From: Roseburia intestinalis L1-82
GTDB taxonomy: Bacteria; Bacillota; Clostridia; Lachnospirales; Lachnospiraceae
DNA length: 64,000 nucleotides
Assembly: GCF_900537995.1 (NCBI RefSeq)
Contig: NZ_LR027880.1
Coordinates: 1,930,001-1,994,000, forward strand
Reading direction: 5' to 3'
The notes below the pieces were generated by a model. That model did not search any database, was not told where the DNA came from, and was given only the letters and a program-made list of their open reading frames with translations. Positions 8,079 through 17,086 of the stretch are shown here, piece by piece (the stretch's first letter is position 1; every line of letters starts with the position of its first letter). The position numbers and the translations under genes were made by a program.

Positions 8079-9170
8079 ATGAGCGAAAAGTTAAAAGTTG
8101 GTATTCTTGGCGGAACAGGTATGGTAGGACAGAGATTTATCTCTCTTTTAGAGAATCACCCATGGTTTGAGGTGACAACCATTGCAGCAAGTCCTAGAAG
8201 TGCCGGAAAGACCTATGAGCAGGCGGTTGGTGACCGTTGGAAAATGGATACTCCAATGCCGGAGGCAGTGAAAAACATCGTTGTCATGAATGTCAATGAG
8301 GTAGAGAAAGTAGCAGCAGAAGTCGATTTCGTATTCTCCGCAGTAGATATGACCAAAGAAGAGATCAAAAAGATCGAGGAAGATTATGCTAAGACAGAGA
8401 CACCTGTTGTTTCCAATAACAGCGCACACCGCTGGACACCGGATGTTCCTATGGTAGTGCCGGAAGTAAACCCGGAACATATGGAAGTTATCAAATACCA
8501 GAAAGAGCGTCTTGGTACCAAACGCGGTTTCGTTGCCGTAAAACCAAACTGCTCCATCCAGAGCTATGCACCGGTACTTACTGCATGGAAAGAGTTTGAA
8601 CCGTATGAAGTAGTTGCCACAACCTATCAGGCAATTTCCGGAGCTGGTAAGACATTTAAAGACTGGCCTGAGATGGTAGGAAACATCATTCCTTACATCG
8701 GTGGAGAGGAAGAAAAATCTGAGAAAGAGCCGCTTCGTATCTGGGGTCATGTGGATGCAGAGAAAAAAGCGATCGTTCCTGCAGAATCACCGGTGATCAC
8801 CTGCCAGTGTATCCGTGTTCCGGTATTAAACGGACATACAGCAGCAGTATTTGTAAAATTTAAGAAAAACCCGACCAAAGAGCAGCTGATCGAGGCATTG
8901 AAAAACTTCAGCGGTGTTCCGCAGGAGTTAGGACTTCCAAGTGCACCAAAGCAGTTCATCCAGTACTTAGAGGAAGACAACAGACCACAGGTTTCCTTAG
9001 ATGTTAACTATGAGAATGGAATGGGTATCTCTGTCGGCAGATTAAGAGAGGATACCGTATACGACTGGAAGTTTGTCGGACTTTCCCACAATACAGTCCG
9101 CGGTGCAGCAGGCGGTGCAGTACTTTGCGCAGAATTGTTGAAAGCACAGGGATATATCACAAAGAAATAA
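8079..9170 (+). CDS. asd: Aspartate-semialdehyde dehydrogenase (archaeal/fungal-type branch)
   Basis: The enzyme converts aspartyl phosphate to aspartate semialdehyde for lysine, threonine and methionine synthesis. The 363-residue protein starts with the NADP-binding loop GILGGTGMVGQRF. Its catalytic cysteine is C158 in KPNCSIQS, followed by the substrate-region YQAISGAGK. The length and the NCSIQ form match the branch described first from archaea and fungi rather than the shorter E. coli type. GAGGAG precedes the start. The codons are strongly biased, suggesting high expression, and a clear terminator follows. Confidence 0.95.
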   Translation: MSEKLKVGILGGTGMVGQRFISLLENHPWFEVTTIAASPRSAGKTYEQAVGDRWKMDTPMPEAVKNIVVMNVNEVEKVAAEVDFVFSAVDMTKEEIKKIEEDYAKTETPVVSNNSAHRWTPDVPMVVPEVNPEHMEVIKYQKERLGTKRGFVAVKPNCSIQSYAPVLTAWKEFEPYEVVATTYQAISGAGKTFKDWPEMVGNIIPYIGGEEEKSEKEPLRIWGHVDAEKKAIVPAESPVITCQCIRVPVLNGHTAAVFVKFKKNPTKEQLIEALKNFSGVPQELGLPSAPKQFIQYLEEDNRPQVSLDVNYENGMGISVGRLREDTVYDWKFVGLSHNTVRGAAGGAVLCAELLKAQGYITKK

Positions 9171-9190
9171 TAAAAATAGGAAATAACAAA

Positions 9191-9228
9191 AAGCGCCATC
9201 GGATCAGGACGTCCGGTGGCGTTTTATA
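9191..9228 (+). terminator. Rho-independent terminator after asd
   Basis: A ten-base-pair stem (9194-9203 with 9212-9221, one G-U pair) around an eight-base loop is followed by TTTTATATT. Confidence 0.85.
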
Positions 9229-9257
9229 TTGCCTAAAAAGTTAAAAAATGATATAAT
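9229..9257 (+). promoter_or_regulatory. Predicted promoter for the ATPase-topoisomerase pair
   Basis: TTGCCT at 9229-9234 and TATAAT at 9252-9257 with a 17-base spacer, directly after the asd terminator and 36 bases before the ATPase start. Confidence 0.55.
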
Positions 9258-9293
9258 TTCTCCTATGTGAAATACAAACGGGAGGGCGGAAAC

Positions 9294-10658
9294 ATGGTTG
9301 TAAAAACGGCTGTTTTAAAGGAATTAGAAACACTGTATGCAAAGTCCGGCAATCAGTTATGCGTTTTATATGGCAGGCCGGATCTGGAAAAAGAATTGTT
9401 ATTGAAGACTTTCCTGCAGAACAAAAAAGCCTTTTATTATCGTGCACGGTATGCGTCACCGGAGTCTCAAAAACAGATGATGGCGGAAGCGTTAGAGGAA
9501 AAACTGCAGGTCAGGCTGCAAAAATATGATTATGAGGAATATTTTAACCGGATCAAAAGCGGTGGACCGGAAAAGCTTATCTTAGTGATCGATGAGTTTT
9601 CTTATATTGCCAAAAAAGATACGGATTTTATTAATGCTGTTTTAAAATTAAAGGCAAAAAAATTGTATCCGGGGCCGGTCATGATCCTGCTGTGCAGCTC
9701 TGTTGTATCGTGGGTTGAGAAGGAAATGGAAAATTGTATCGGCACAGATGCAGTGAAAAAGATCGATCAGACGATCAAGCTTTCCAATCTGAATTTTCTG
9801 GAAGTTGTGCGTGTACTTCCGGATTATCCGGTCAGCGAATGTATCCGGGTTTACGGCGTGATCGGCGGGGTTACCGGTTATATCAATCACTGGAACCCGA
9901 AGGTAGATTTAAAGACCAACATCTGCAGGCAGATTTTATCAAGAAACGGCTATATGTATAATAAGGCAGAAAATATTATCGGTGCAAGCCTGCGGGAATT
10001 GTCCGTGTATGATACAATCTTAGCTTGTATTGCGGGCGGGTGTGACAAATTAAACGACCTGTACTTAAAGACAGGATTTTCGCGTGCAAAGATCAGCGTC
10101 TATATGAAAAATCTTGCCGCTTCCGACATTATCGAAAAGGCAGTATCGTTTGAGACCGGCGGATGGGAGAATGCCAAAAAGGGAGTTTACCGGATCCGGG
10201 ATAACTATGTCAATTTCTGGTTCCGCTTTATTTATCCGCATTTGTCAGCTCTCTACATGATGTCTGCGGAAGAGTTTTATGATACTTACATCGAACCGGG
10301 ATTAAATACCTACTTAAACCGTTACTTTGTGGGTGTCTGCATGGAATATCTGTGGCTTTTAAATCTTACAGGAAAATTGCCGCTTCATATTAAAAAAATG
10401 GGAACATGGATCGGCAAGACAGGAAATATTGATATCATTGCCCAGAATGAAGTGCGGGAAAATCTGGTCGGTTTGTGCAACTGGGAAAAACCGCAGGTCA
10501 CAATGGAGATGTGTGAAGAATTGTTTGCAAATATGAAAAAAGCAAAGATCAGTGCGAATTATTATTTCCTGTTTTCTGCGAGCACATTTGAACAGGCAGT
10601 TGTTGAAATGGCAGAACAGGATAAGCGTTTTGTTCTGATCGATATGAGTGAATTATAA
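9294..10658 (+). CDS. DUF234-type (archaeal-ATPase family) protein with degraded P-loop
   Basis: A 454-residue protein with the layout of the archaeal-type ATPase/DUF234 family. It has an N-terminal P-loop domain, a winged-helix region around TGFSRAKISVYMKNL, and a C-terminal DUF234 nuclease-like part starting near VNFWFRFIYPHL. The Walker B motif LILVIDEFSYI is good. The Walker A position reads YGRPDLEKELL instead of GxxxxGK[ST], so the second glycine and the Ser/Thr are replaced by glutamates, and ATP hydrolysis is doubtful. GGGAGGGCGGA precedes the ATG at 9294. The topoisomerase gene follows after 23 bases, so both are probably one transcript. Confidence 0.75.
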   Translation: MVVKTAVLKELETLYAKSGNQLCVLYGRPDLEKELLLKTFLQNKKAFYYRARYASPESQKQMMAEALEEKLQVRLQKYDYEEYFNRIKSGGPEKLILVIDEFSYIAKKDTDFINAVLKLKAKKLYPGPVMILLCSSVVSWVEKEMENCIGTDAVKKIDQTIKLSNLNFLEVVRVLPDYPVSECIRVYGVIGGVTGYINHWNPKVDLKTNICRQILSRNGYMYNKAENIIGASLRELSVYDTILACIAGGCDKLNDLYLKTGFSRAKISVYMKNLAASDIIEKAVSFETGGWENAKKGVYRIRDNYVNFWFRFIYPHLSALYMMSAEEFYDTYIEPGLNTYLNRYFVGVCMEYLWLLNLTGKLPLHIKKMGTWIGKTGNIDIIAQNEVRENLVGLCNWEKPQVTMEMCEELFANMKKAKISANYYFLFSASTFEQAVVEMAEQDKRFVLIDMSEL

Positions 10659-10681
10659 AACAGAAACGGAGAAATACTTTA

Positions 10682-13600
10682 GTGGCAAAGTCTTTGATAA
10701 TAACGGAGAAACCAAGTGTAGCGCAGGAATTTGCAAGGATTCTCGGCGTGAGCGGACGAAATGACGGATATATTGAAAATGACAAATATGTCATTACATG
10801 GTGTGTCGGCCATTTGGTGGAGATGGTCTATCCGGAAGAATACGATGAAAAATACAAAAGATGGAGGTTGGAAGATTTACCGTTTCTGCCGGAAGAATAT
10901 AAATACAATGTAATACCAGATGTCAGCAAACAGTATGATACGGTGCATCGGATGCTTTTCAGAGAGGACATAGAAACTGTCTACTGGGCAGGCGATGCCG
11001 GAAAAGAAGGACAGACGATTGAGGAAAATATCAGACGCTTTGGCGGGGTCAGACCGGGGATGAAAGAACTCCGTGTCTGGATTGACTCGCAGACGGAAGA
11101 GGAGATTCTGCGCGGAATCCGTGAGGCAAAGCCAATGGCAGAGTATGATAATCTGGCAAAATCCGGTATTATGCGCACAATTGAAGATTATGCAATGGGA
11201 ATCAATTTCTCCAGGGCGATGTCGGTAAAGTACGGGAAACTATTGAATGATGCTGCGGCGACTAAAAGTTATACGGCGATCGCGGTGGGACGAGTCATGA
11301 CCTGTGTACTTGGAATGGTCGTGATCCGTGAGCGGGAGATCCGCAACTTTGCGGAGACGCCGTTTTACCGTGTGGTGGGAGGATTCCTGCCGGAAGGCGC
11401 GGAAACGGAGGAGACAGTAACCGCAGAGTGGAAGGCGGTAAATGGTTCTAAATATTTTGAATCGCCCCTTTTGTATAAGGAAAATGGTTTTAAAAAGCGC
11501 GAAAGCGCGGAAAATCTGATCGGTGAACTTGACGGAAAACAGGCGGTCGTAAAATCCTTAGAGCGCGGCACATCCAGAAAGAAAGCACCGTTATTATTTA
11601 ACCTTGCAGAGTTACAGGCAGAGTGTTCGAAACGATATAAGATCAGCCCGGATGAGACGTTACAGGTGGCACAGGACTTATATGAGAAAAAACTGACGAC
11701 TTATCCGAGAACGGATGCGAGAGTGCTCTCGACGGCAGTTGCAAAGGAGATCGGGAAGAACTTAAATCGTTTAAAAACCTATGAGCCGACGAAAACTTAT
11801 ACGGAGCGTATTTTAAAAGAGGGTACTTACCGGAATATTGCACGTACACAGTATACTGACGATTCAAAGATCACCGATCACTATGCGATTATTCCGACCG
11901 GACAGCTCACAGAACTTGGTTCGTTAAGCGATTTACAGAGAAGAGTGTATGACCTGGTCGTGCGCCGCTTCTTAAGTATCTTTTATCCGGCGGCTGAGTA
12001 TGAAACGATCAAACTGGTGGTACAGGTGGGGGCAGAACAGCTTTTTGCATCTGCAAAGGTGTTAAAAAATCCGGGATTTCTTGAAATCATGGGAAGACCG
12101 GGAAATGATGAAAATAAGGAAGAAGAAAGTGCGGGACTCTTAAAACTGGCAGGGCAGTTAAAGACCGGTGATCCCCTGAAGGTGGACGGTTATGAGATCA
12201 AAGAGGGAAAGACCGCACCGCCGAAACGCTATACCTCCGGTTCGATGGTGCTTGCGATGGAAAATGCCGGACAGCTTATTGAGGAGGAAGAATTAAGGGA
12301 ACAGATCAAAGGCTCCGGAATCGGAACTTCTGCGACGAGAGCTGAGATCATCCGCAAACTGGTGCGTATCGGGTATCTGAATCTGAACCAAAAGACGCAG
12401 GTGCTAAGCCCGGAAGCGATCGGAGAGATGGTGTTTGAGGTGGTGAGCATGACCGTGCCGGCACTCTTAAATCCGAAGATGACGGCTTCCTGGGAAAAGG
12501 GACTCGACGGTATCACGCGTGGAACAGTCATCATGGAAGATTATCGCAGTAAACTGGAAGATTTTATCCGCAAAGAAACGGTTTCCATGATCGAACATGA
12601 CCTGACCGGCAATCTTGCGGCGAGGATTCATCCGTTTGTCGGAAAAGGCGGAAGAGGGCTTGCCGCAAAGAAAAAAATAGAGGCAGTCTGCCCGGTCTGT
12701 GGCGGGGAGATGGAGACGACACCGTTCGGCTATGGATGCAGCAATTATAAAAAGGACGGAAGCGGCTGTAAATTTTCCATCGGAACCATTGCGGGCAGAG
12801 ATTTAGCGGAAGAGGAAGTGGTCGAACTTCTGACGAAAGGACATACGGAAGTGCTCTCCGGTTTTATCTCAAAGTCCAGAAAACGCTTTTCTGCTGCACT
12901 GGTACTTGAAAAAGATGAGAATGGAAAAGCATCAGTCAATTTTGACTTTTCCAAAAATGAACCTGAAATATTAGAAGGGGTGAAATGTCCGGTCTGCGGT
13001 TCTGATATGGAAATCACTTCTTTTGGTTACAGTTGTGTGAAACACCGTGAAGATCCGGAAAGCTGTTATTTCTACATTGGAAAAATCGCGGGAAAATCCC
13101 TTAGTGTGGATGACCTGACTGATCTGCTGCAAAAAGGAGAGACGGAGGTCTTAAAAGGGTTTACCGCAAAAAATAAAAAGAAGTTTTCGGCGGCATTGCT
13201 TTTGAAAACAGGAGAGGATGGCAGAAAAACAGTCGAATTTGATTTTTCAAAGAATGAGGCAGAGATATTAGAAGATGTAGTCTGCCCGATGTGCGGCGGA
13301 CAGATCCAGAAAACATCATTTGGTTATGGCTGTATGAATTACGACCAGCAAAATCCGCAGAGCTGCCGCTTTGCCATCGGTACACTTGCCGGACGTGATC
13401 TGACAGAGTCACAGGTGAAATCACTTTTAACCGACGGCAGAACGGAGACGATCCGCGGTTTTAAGTCAAAGACGGGCAAAAAATTTGATGCCTGCGTGGC
13501 ATTAGAAACCGATGAAACCGGTCGGAAATATTTAAAGTTTGACTTTGATCATGCGGAGGCAAAAAAGATAAAAGATGTTTCCTGTCCGCTCTGCGGCGGT

Positions 13601-14635
13601 GACATTGTGCAGACACCGTTCGGGTATGGCTGTGCAAATTATAAAAAAGATGATCCGGAAAGCTGCCGTTTTTCCATTGGAAAGATGGGAGAAAAAACGT
13701 TAAATGAGGCACAGGTAAAACAGCTTCTGACAGAGGGGCGGACGGCGACGATCCGCGGATTTAAGTCAAAGACAGGAAAGAAGTTTGATGCAAGGATTGC
13801 TTTAAAAAAAGACGAATCCGGCAAGGTAATCGGACTAAAATACGATTTCTCGGATGTGGAAGCCCCCAAATTAAAAGATGTGAAATGCCCGGTCTGCGGC
13901 GGTGATATGGTGAAAACGCCGTTCGGCTATGGCTGCGCAAATTATAAAAAAGATGATCCGGAAAGCTGTCGTTTTTCGGTTGGACAGATCGCAGGAGTAA
14001 AATTAAAAGAAGCACAGGTCAAAGAACTTTTAACCAATGGAAAGACCGGTGTGATCGAAGGATTTATCGCAAAGACCGGAATGAAATTTGATGCTCCGTT
14101 AAAACTGACCAAAGAGGGGCAGATCACCTTTGATTTTCCGGAGAAACCAAAACCTGTCGAGACAACAGTAAAATGTCCGAGGTGTGGGGAACTCTTAAAG
14201 AAAAGCCAATGGTACTATGAGTGTGACTGCGGTTTTAAGGTAGGGCATACGGTTGCGAAAGTGCCGCTTTCGGAAGCAATCATAAAAGAACTGTTGGAAA
14301 CCGGAAAGACAAAGGAAAAAGTGACTGGATTTAACTCGAAAGCAGGGAATGTGTTTGATTCCTGCCTAAAATATGAGGATGAGCGGATCAGTTTTGATTT
14401 TGACAATCCGGGAAGCCTGTCTCTACAAAAACAGGAGTCAGAGAAACAATCAGAAGTGCAGATGGCTGTGCAGGAAAATGAGACTGAAAAACAGCAGCCA
14501 CAGCAGGCAGAACAGACACCGGATGGTGCGGATGATTTCTATGCCACTATGGCGGATGAGGCTGCAGCATTTCAGGAACAGGAAGAAGCAGAATGGATCG
14601 CTGGAAGTAATTTTTTAGATGAATTTATGCCATAA
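10682..14635 (+). CDS. topB: Type IA DNA topoisomerase III with six C-terminal zinc-repeat modules
   Basis: A 1317-residue topoisomerase starting at GTG (10682) with GGAG about ten bases ahead. The N-terminus MAKSLIITEKPSVAQ begins the TOPRIM domain, and the catalytic tyrosine is Y341 in TTYPRTD. Core TopB is about 650-700 residues. The rest is six tandem modules starting near residues 670, 768, 868, 967, 1068 and 1164. Each has a CPxCG zinc-ribbon half, further cysteines, and a GFxSKxxKxFxA-type half, as in the Toprim C-terminal repeat family. The sixth module has diverged (CPRCG, CDCGF). A Gln/Glu-rich tail ends the protein. It may relax or decatenate DNA, and the modules probably bind single-stranded DNA. 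Confidence 0.93.
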   Translation: MAKSLIITEKPSVAQEFARILGVSGRNDGYIENDKYVITWCVGHLVEMVYPEEYDEKYKRWRLEDLPFLPEEYKYNVIPDVSKQYDTVHRMLFREDIETVYWAGDAGKEGQTIEENIRRFGGVRPGMKELRVWIDSQTEEEILRGIREAKPMAEYDNLAKSGIMRTIEDYAMGINFSRAMSVKYGKLLNDAAATKSYTAIAVGRVMTCVLGMVVIREREIRNFAETPFYRVVGGFLPEGAETEETVTAEWKAVNGSKYFESPLLYKENGFKKRESAENLIGELDGKQAVVKSLERGTSRKKAPLLFNLAELQAECSKRYKISPDETLQVAQDLYEKKLTTYPRTDARVLSTAVAKEIGKNLNRLKTYEPTKTYTERILKEGTYRNIARTQYTDDSKITDHYAIIPTGQLTELGSLSDLQRRVYDLVVRRFLSIFYPAAEYETIKLVVQVGAEQLFASAKVLKNPGFLEIMGRPGNDENKEEESAGLLKLAGQLKTGDPLKVDGYEIKEGKTAPPKRYTSGSMVLAMENAGQLIEEEELREQIKGSGIGTSATRAEIIRKLVRIGYLNLNQKTQVLSPEAIGEMVFEVVSMTVPALLNPKMTASWEKGLDGITRGTVIMEDYRSKLEDFIRKETVSMIEHDLTGNLAARIHPFVGKGGRGLAAKKKIEAVCPVCGGEMETTPFGYGCSNYKKDGSGCKFSIGTIAGRDLAEEEVVELLTKGHTEVLSGFISKSRKRFSAALVLEKDENGKASVNFDFSKNEPEILEGVKCPVCGSDMEITSFGYSCVKHREDPESCYFYIGKIAGKSLSVDDLTDLLQKGETEVLKGFTAKNKKKFSAALLLKTGEDGRKTVEFDFSKNEAEILEDVVCPMCGGQIQKTSFGYGCMNYDQQNPQSCRFAIGTLAGRDLTESQVKSLLTDGRTETIRGFKSKTGKKFDACVALETDETGRKYLKFDFDHAEAKKIKDVSCPLCGGDIVQTPFGYGCANYKKDDPESCRFSIGKMGEKTLNEAQVKQLLTEGRTATIRGFKSKTGKKFDARIALKKDESGKVIGLKYDFSDVEAPKLKDVKCPVCGGDMVKTPFGYGCANYKKDDPESCRFSVGQIAGVKLKEAQVKELLTNGKTGVIEGFIAKTGMKFDAPLKLTKEGQITFDFPEKPKPVETTVKCPRCGELLKKSQWYYECDCGFKVGHTVAKVPLSEAIIKELLETGKTKEKVTGFNSKAGNVFDSCLKYEDERISFDFDNPGSLSLQKQESEKQSEVQMAVQENETEKQQPQQAEQTPDGADDFYATMADEAAAFQEQEEAEWIAGSNFLDEFMP

Positions 14636-14640
14636 GAAAT

Positions 14641-14681
14641 CTCCGGCAGACAGAAATTCTTGTCTGTCCGGAAATTTTTTT
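14641..14681 (+). terminator. Terminator after the topoisomerase gene
   Basis: An interrupted inverted repeat, CTCCGGCAGACAG against TGTCTGTCCGG with one bulged base, is followed by AAATTTTTTT. Confidence 0.75.
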
Positions 14682-14700
14682 GCAGTGTTCGAATATTATT

Positions 14701-14729
14701 TTGACAGATCTGTGAAAACGTTTTACAAT
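14701..14729 (+). promoter_or_regulatory. Strong predicted sigma-A promoter
   Basis: A perfect TTGACA at 14701-14706, a 17-base spacer and TACAAT at 14724-14729 lie about 80 bases before the beta-helix gene at 14812. Confidence 0.75.
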
Positions 14730-14811
14730 AGAACCAGTATGCAAACAGAAATGCCAGGATCACACTGGATTCATATCCATGTGAGAGAGACATTCTGGGA
14801 TGGAGGAAAAG

Positions 14812-15483
14812 ATGGAAAACGCAAAAATCAGCAATTTATATGATTTAGATGAAACAATCGCAAAAGAATATTTAGAACAGTTTACATATCCATGGGAGGC
14901 TTTAAAAGGGATCAGTGAGTTCATAAAAAAACTTGGACCAACATTAGATCCGGAAAAGTTTGAAAAAAGAGGCGAGGATATCTGGGTTGCAAAGAGTGCA
15001 AAAGTGGCACCGACAGCATGTTTAAACGGTCCGCTGATCATTGATGAGGATGCAGAAATCCGTCACTGCGCATTTGTCCGCGGCAGTGCGATCGTAGGAA
15101 AGGGTTCTGTTGTCGGCAATTCCACAGAACTGAAAAATGATATTATTTTCAATTCCGTTCAGGTGCCGCATTATAATTATGTTGGCGATTCCATTCTTGG
15201 CTATAAATCGCATATGGGTGCAGGTTCGATCACGTCAAATGTGAAATCCGACAAGACACTGGTTGTGGTAAAAGACGGTGATGAGAAGATCGAGACTGGA
15301 TTGAAAAAATTCGGTGCCATGCTTGGGGATTATGTGGAAGTTGGATGTAACTCTGTATTAAATCCTGGAACGGTGATCGGCAGACATACAAATGTATATC
15401 CGCTTTCAAGTGTCAGGGGAGTGATCCCGGCAAACTCAATTTTTAAGAAACCGGGCGAGGTTGTACAGAAAAAAGAAGCATGA
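14812..15483 (+). CDS. Left-handed beta-helix (hexapeptide-repeat) protein, nucleotidyltransferase C-domain-like
   Basis: A 223-residue protein. After about 60 residues of helical N-terminus come imperfect hexapeptide repeats (IWVAKSAKVAPTA, GSAIVGKGSVVGNS, LGDYVEVGCNSVLNPGTVIG). These form a left-handed parallel beta-helix like the acyltransferase half of GlmU-type enzymes. There is no nucleotidyltransferase domain. Homologues are often labelled UDP-N-acetylglucosamine pyrophosphorylase, but the missing catalytic half makes that doubtful; an acyltransferase or binding role is as likely. GGAGG five bases ahead supports the ATG at 14812 over one at 14800. Confidence 0.75.
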   Translation: MENAKISNLYDLDETIAKEYLEQFTYPWEALKGISEFIKKLGPTLDPEKFEKRGEDIWVAKSAKVAPTACLNGPLIIDEDAEIRHCAFVRGSAIVGKGSVVGNSTELKNDIIFNSVQVPHYNYVGDSILGYKSHMGAGSITSNVKSDKTLVVVKDGDEKIETGLKKFGAMLGDYVEVGCNSVLNPGTVIGRHTNVYPLSSVRGVIPANSIFKKPGEVVQKKEA

Positions 15484-15489
15484 TATTCT

Positions 15490-15518
15490 TAAACTTAAGA
15501 TCCGGACAGGTCGGATAA
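15490..15518 (+). promoter_or_regulatory. Possible flagellar sigma (sigma-28/sigma-D) promoter
   Basis: TAAA at 15490-15493 and TCGGATAA at 15511-15518 resemble the TAAA/GCCGATAA pattern used for motility genes. The 17-base spacing is longer than the usual 15-16 and two -10 positions differ. The location upstream of a chemotaxis receptor makes it plausible. Confidence 0.35.
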
Positions 15519-15568
15519 GTTATGGCAGAAAATATTGATTATATTTTAAGTACAGGGAGATAAAATAT

Positions 15569-17065
15569 ATGGAAGAAGAAAAGAAATATATTTATAATGA
15601 TAAAGCGGAACGGATCAAAAAGATGAACCGGTTCTATATAGGTGCAACCATATTTCTTGGAATATTGTTTTTACTGTATCTGTGGCTCCGCATGGCAAAT
15701 CAGAATCTGGTAAATGCAACAGTATATGGGAATACTGTATTAATAATAGGCGCATCAGTTTTGGACACGATTATTTATCATAAAGATCATGCAACAGCAA
15801 AATTAAAAGTGATTGCTACGCTTGAGATGGGATTAGAGTATCTGTTAGTCGGAGTACAGACAGATGCACATTTTATTACGTATGTACTGATCGTTTTAGT
15901 TGCGTTACAGATTCCGTACTATGATGAAGGTGGATTAAAAAGAACCTGTGTGGGAGTGAGTATTCTCTACGTGATCGTTACGATTGTTCAGGGAATAAAG
16001 GGTATTACTGTATTGAACGTGGATACAATATGTTCTGTGGTCGGCGTGCTTGGCGTTTTATTTATGGTTTCAAGAATTGGAAAGATCACATTATTGTTTA
16101 ACGCAGATGCACTTGGATCCATAGATGAGGAACACAAAAAGCAGAATGAAATTTTACAGGGAGTGCTTGAGATTTCCAAAACTGTTCAGGAAGAATCAGT
16201 TAAGAGCAGCAGCCTGATCGGAAAACTGGTCGAGACGACCAATTCTGTAACTGGCAGTATGCAGGAGATTACAACGGCTTCCGGAATGAATGCAAACAGC
16301 ATCGAAGAACAGAATACCATGACTGCAACGATCCAGGATGCGATCGAGGAAACAAGTGAGCGATCAAAACAGATGGTGGATATCGCAATGAATTCAAATG
16401 ACAGCATTCAGGAAAATATGCGTGTGATGGATGAGTTGAAAGATCAGGCAGAGCAGATCACAAATACAAATCATGATGTTACTGAGGCAATGACCAAACT
16501 TCAGGATAAGACAAAAGAAGTAGAAGAGATTGCAGGTATGATCTTAAATATTTCAAGCCAGACAAACCTGCTGGCGTTAAATGCATCTATTGAGAGTGCA
16601 CGTGCCGGAGAAGCCGGAAGAGGTTTTGCGGTTGTAGCAGAGCAGATCAGACAGCTTGCGGAACAGACAAAAAATTCGACGGAAGAGATCACGAGAATTA
16701 CAAACGAACTGAATGCAAATGCAAATGATGTGGTTGTATCAGTAGAAGGTTCTGTACAGGCAACGGAAGATCAGAAAGAAAAGATTCTTGCTGCGTCAGA
16801 AACATTTAATCTGCTTAATAAAAATATAGGTGAGCTGGTTGCCCATATTGAAGAGGTCAATAAAAAGGTAAGCGGACTTTCAGATTCCAACAATAAGATT
16901 GTGGTAAACTGCTCGCAGCTTTCGGCAGCGACTGAGGAAGTTACGGCGAGTGCAGAACAGGTACATACACTCAGTGAAGAAAACCTTGATGTTGCAAAAC
17001 AGGTTCAGAATGCGGTAGAGAAAATTCACAGTACGGCAGATGATATAAAAAAGTTTTTGCACTGA
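15569..17065 (+). CDS. Methyl-accepting chemotaxis protein with six-helix membrane domain
   Basis: A 498-residue receptor. Residues 20-190 hold six hydrophobic helices with short connections and no large extracellular domain, so sensing is probably within or near the membrane. The rest is the cytoplasmic signalling coiled coil, whose hairpin tip has [21 protein letters not shown] followed at once by [17 protein letters not shown], the invariant CheA/CheW contact region. No HAMP domain is obvious. The protein would form dimers in receptor arrays. A lipoprotein gene starts 21 bases downstream, so the two may be co-expressed. Confidence 0.93.
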   Translation: MEEEKKYIYNDKAERIKKMNRFYIGATIFLGILFLLYLWLRMANQNLVNATVYGNTVLIIGASVLDTIIYHKDHATAKLKVIATLEMGLEYLLVGVQTDAHFITYVLIVLVALQIPYYDEGGLKRTCVGVSILYVIVTIVQGIKGITVLNVDTICSVVGVLGVLFMVSRIGKITLLFNADALGSIDEEHKKQNEILQGVLEISKTVQEESVKSSSLIGKLVETTNSVTGSMQEITTASGMNANSIEEQNTMTATIQDAIEETSERSKQMVDIAMNSNDSIQENMRVMDELKDQAEQITNTNHDVTEAMTKLQDKTKEVEEIAGMILNISSQTNLLALNASIESARAGEAGRGFAVVAEQIRQLAEQTKNSTEEITRITNELNANANDVVVSVEGSVQATEDQKEKILAASETFNLLNKNIGELVAHIEEVNKKVSGLSDSNNKIVVNCSQLSAATEEVTASAEQVHTLSEENLDVAKQVQNAVEKIHSTADDIKKFLH

Positions 17066-17086
17066 CAGAAAGGAGTGCATAATTAT

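Noticed and set aside
8148..8750. 200-codon minus-strand frame inside asd
   Set aside because: Fully antisense to a well-supported gene; cysteine-rich composition and lack of family resemblance mark it as a shadow.
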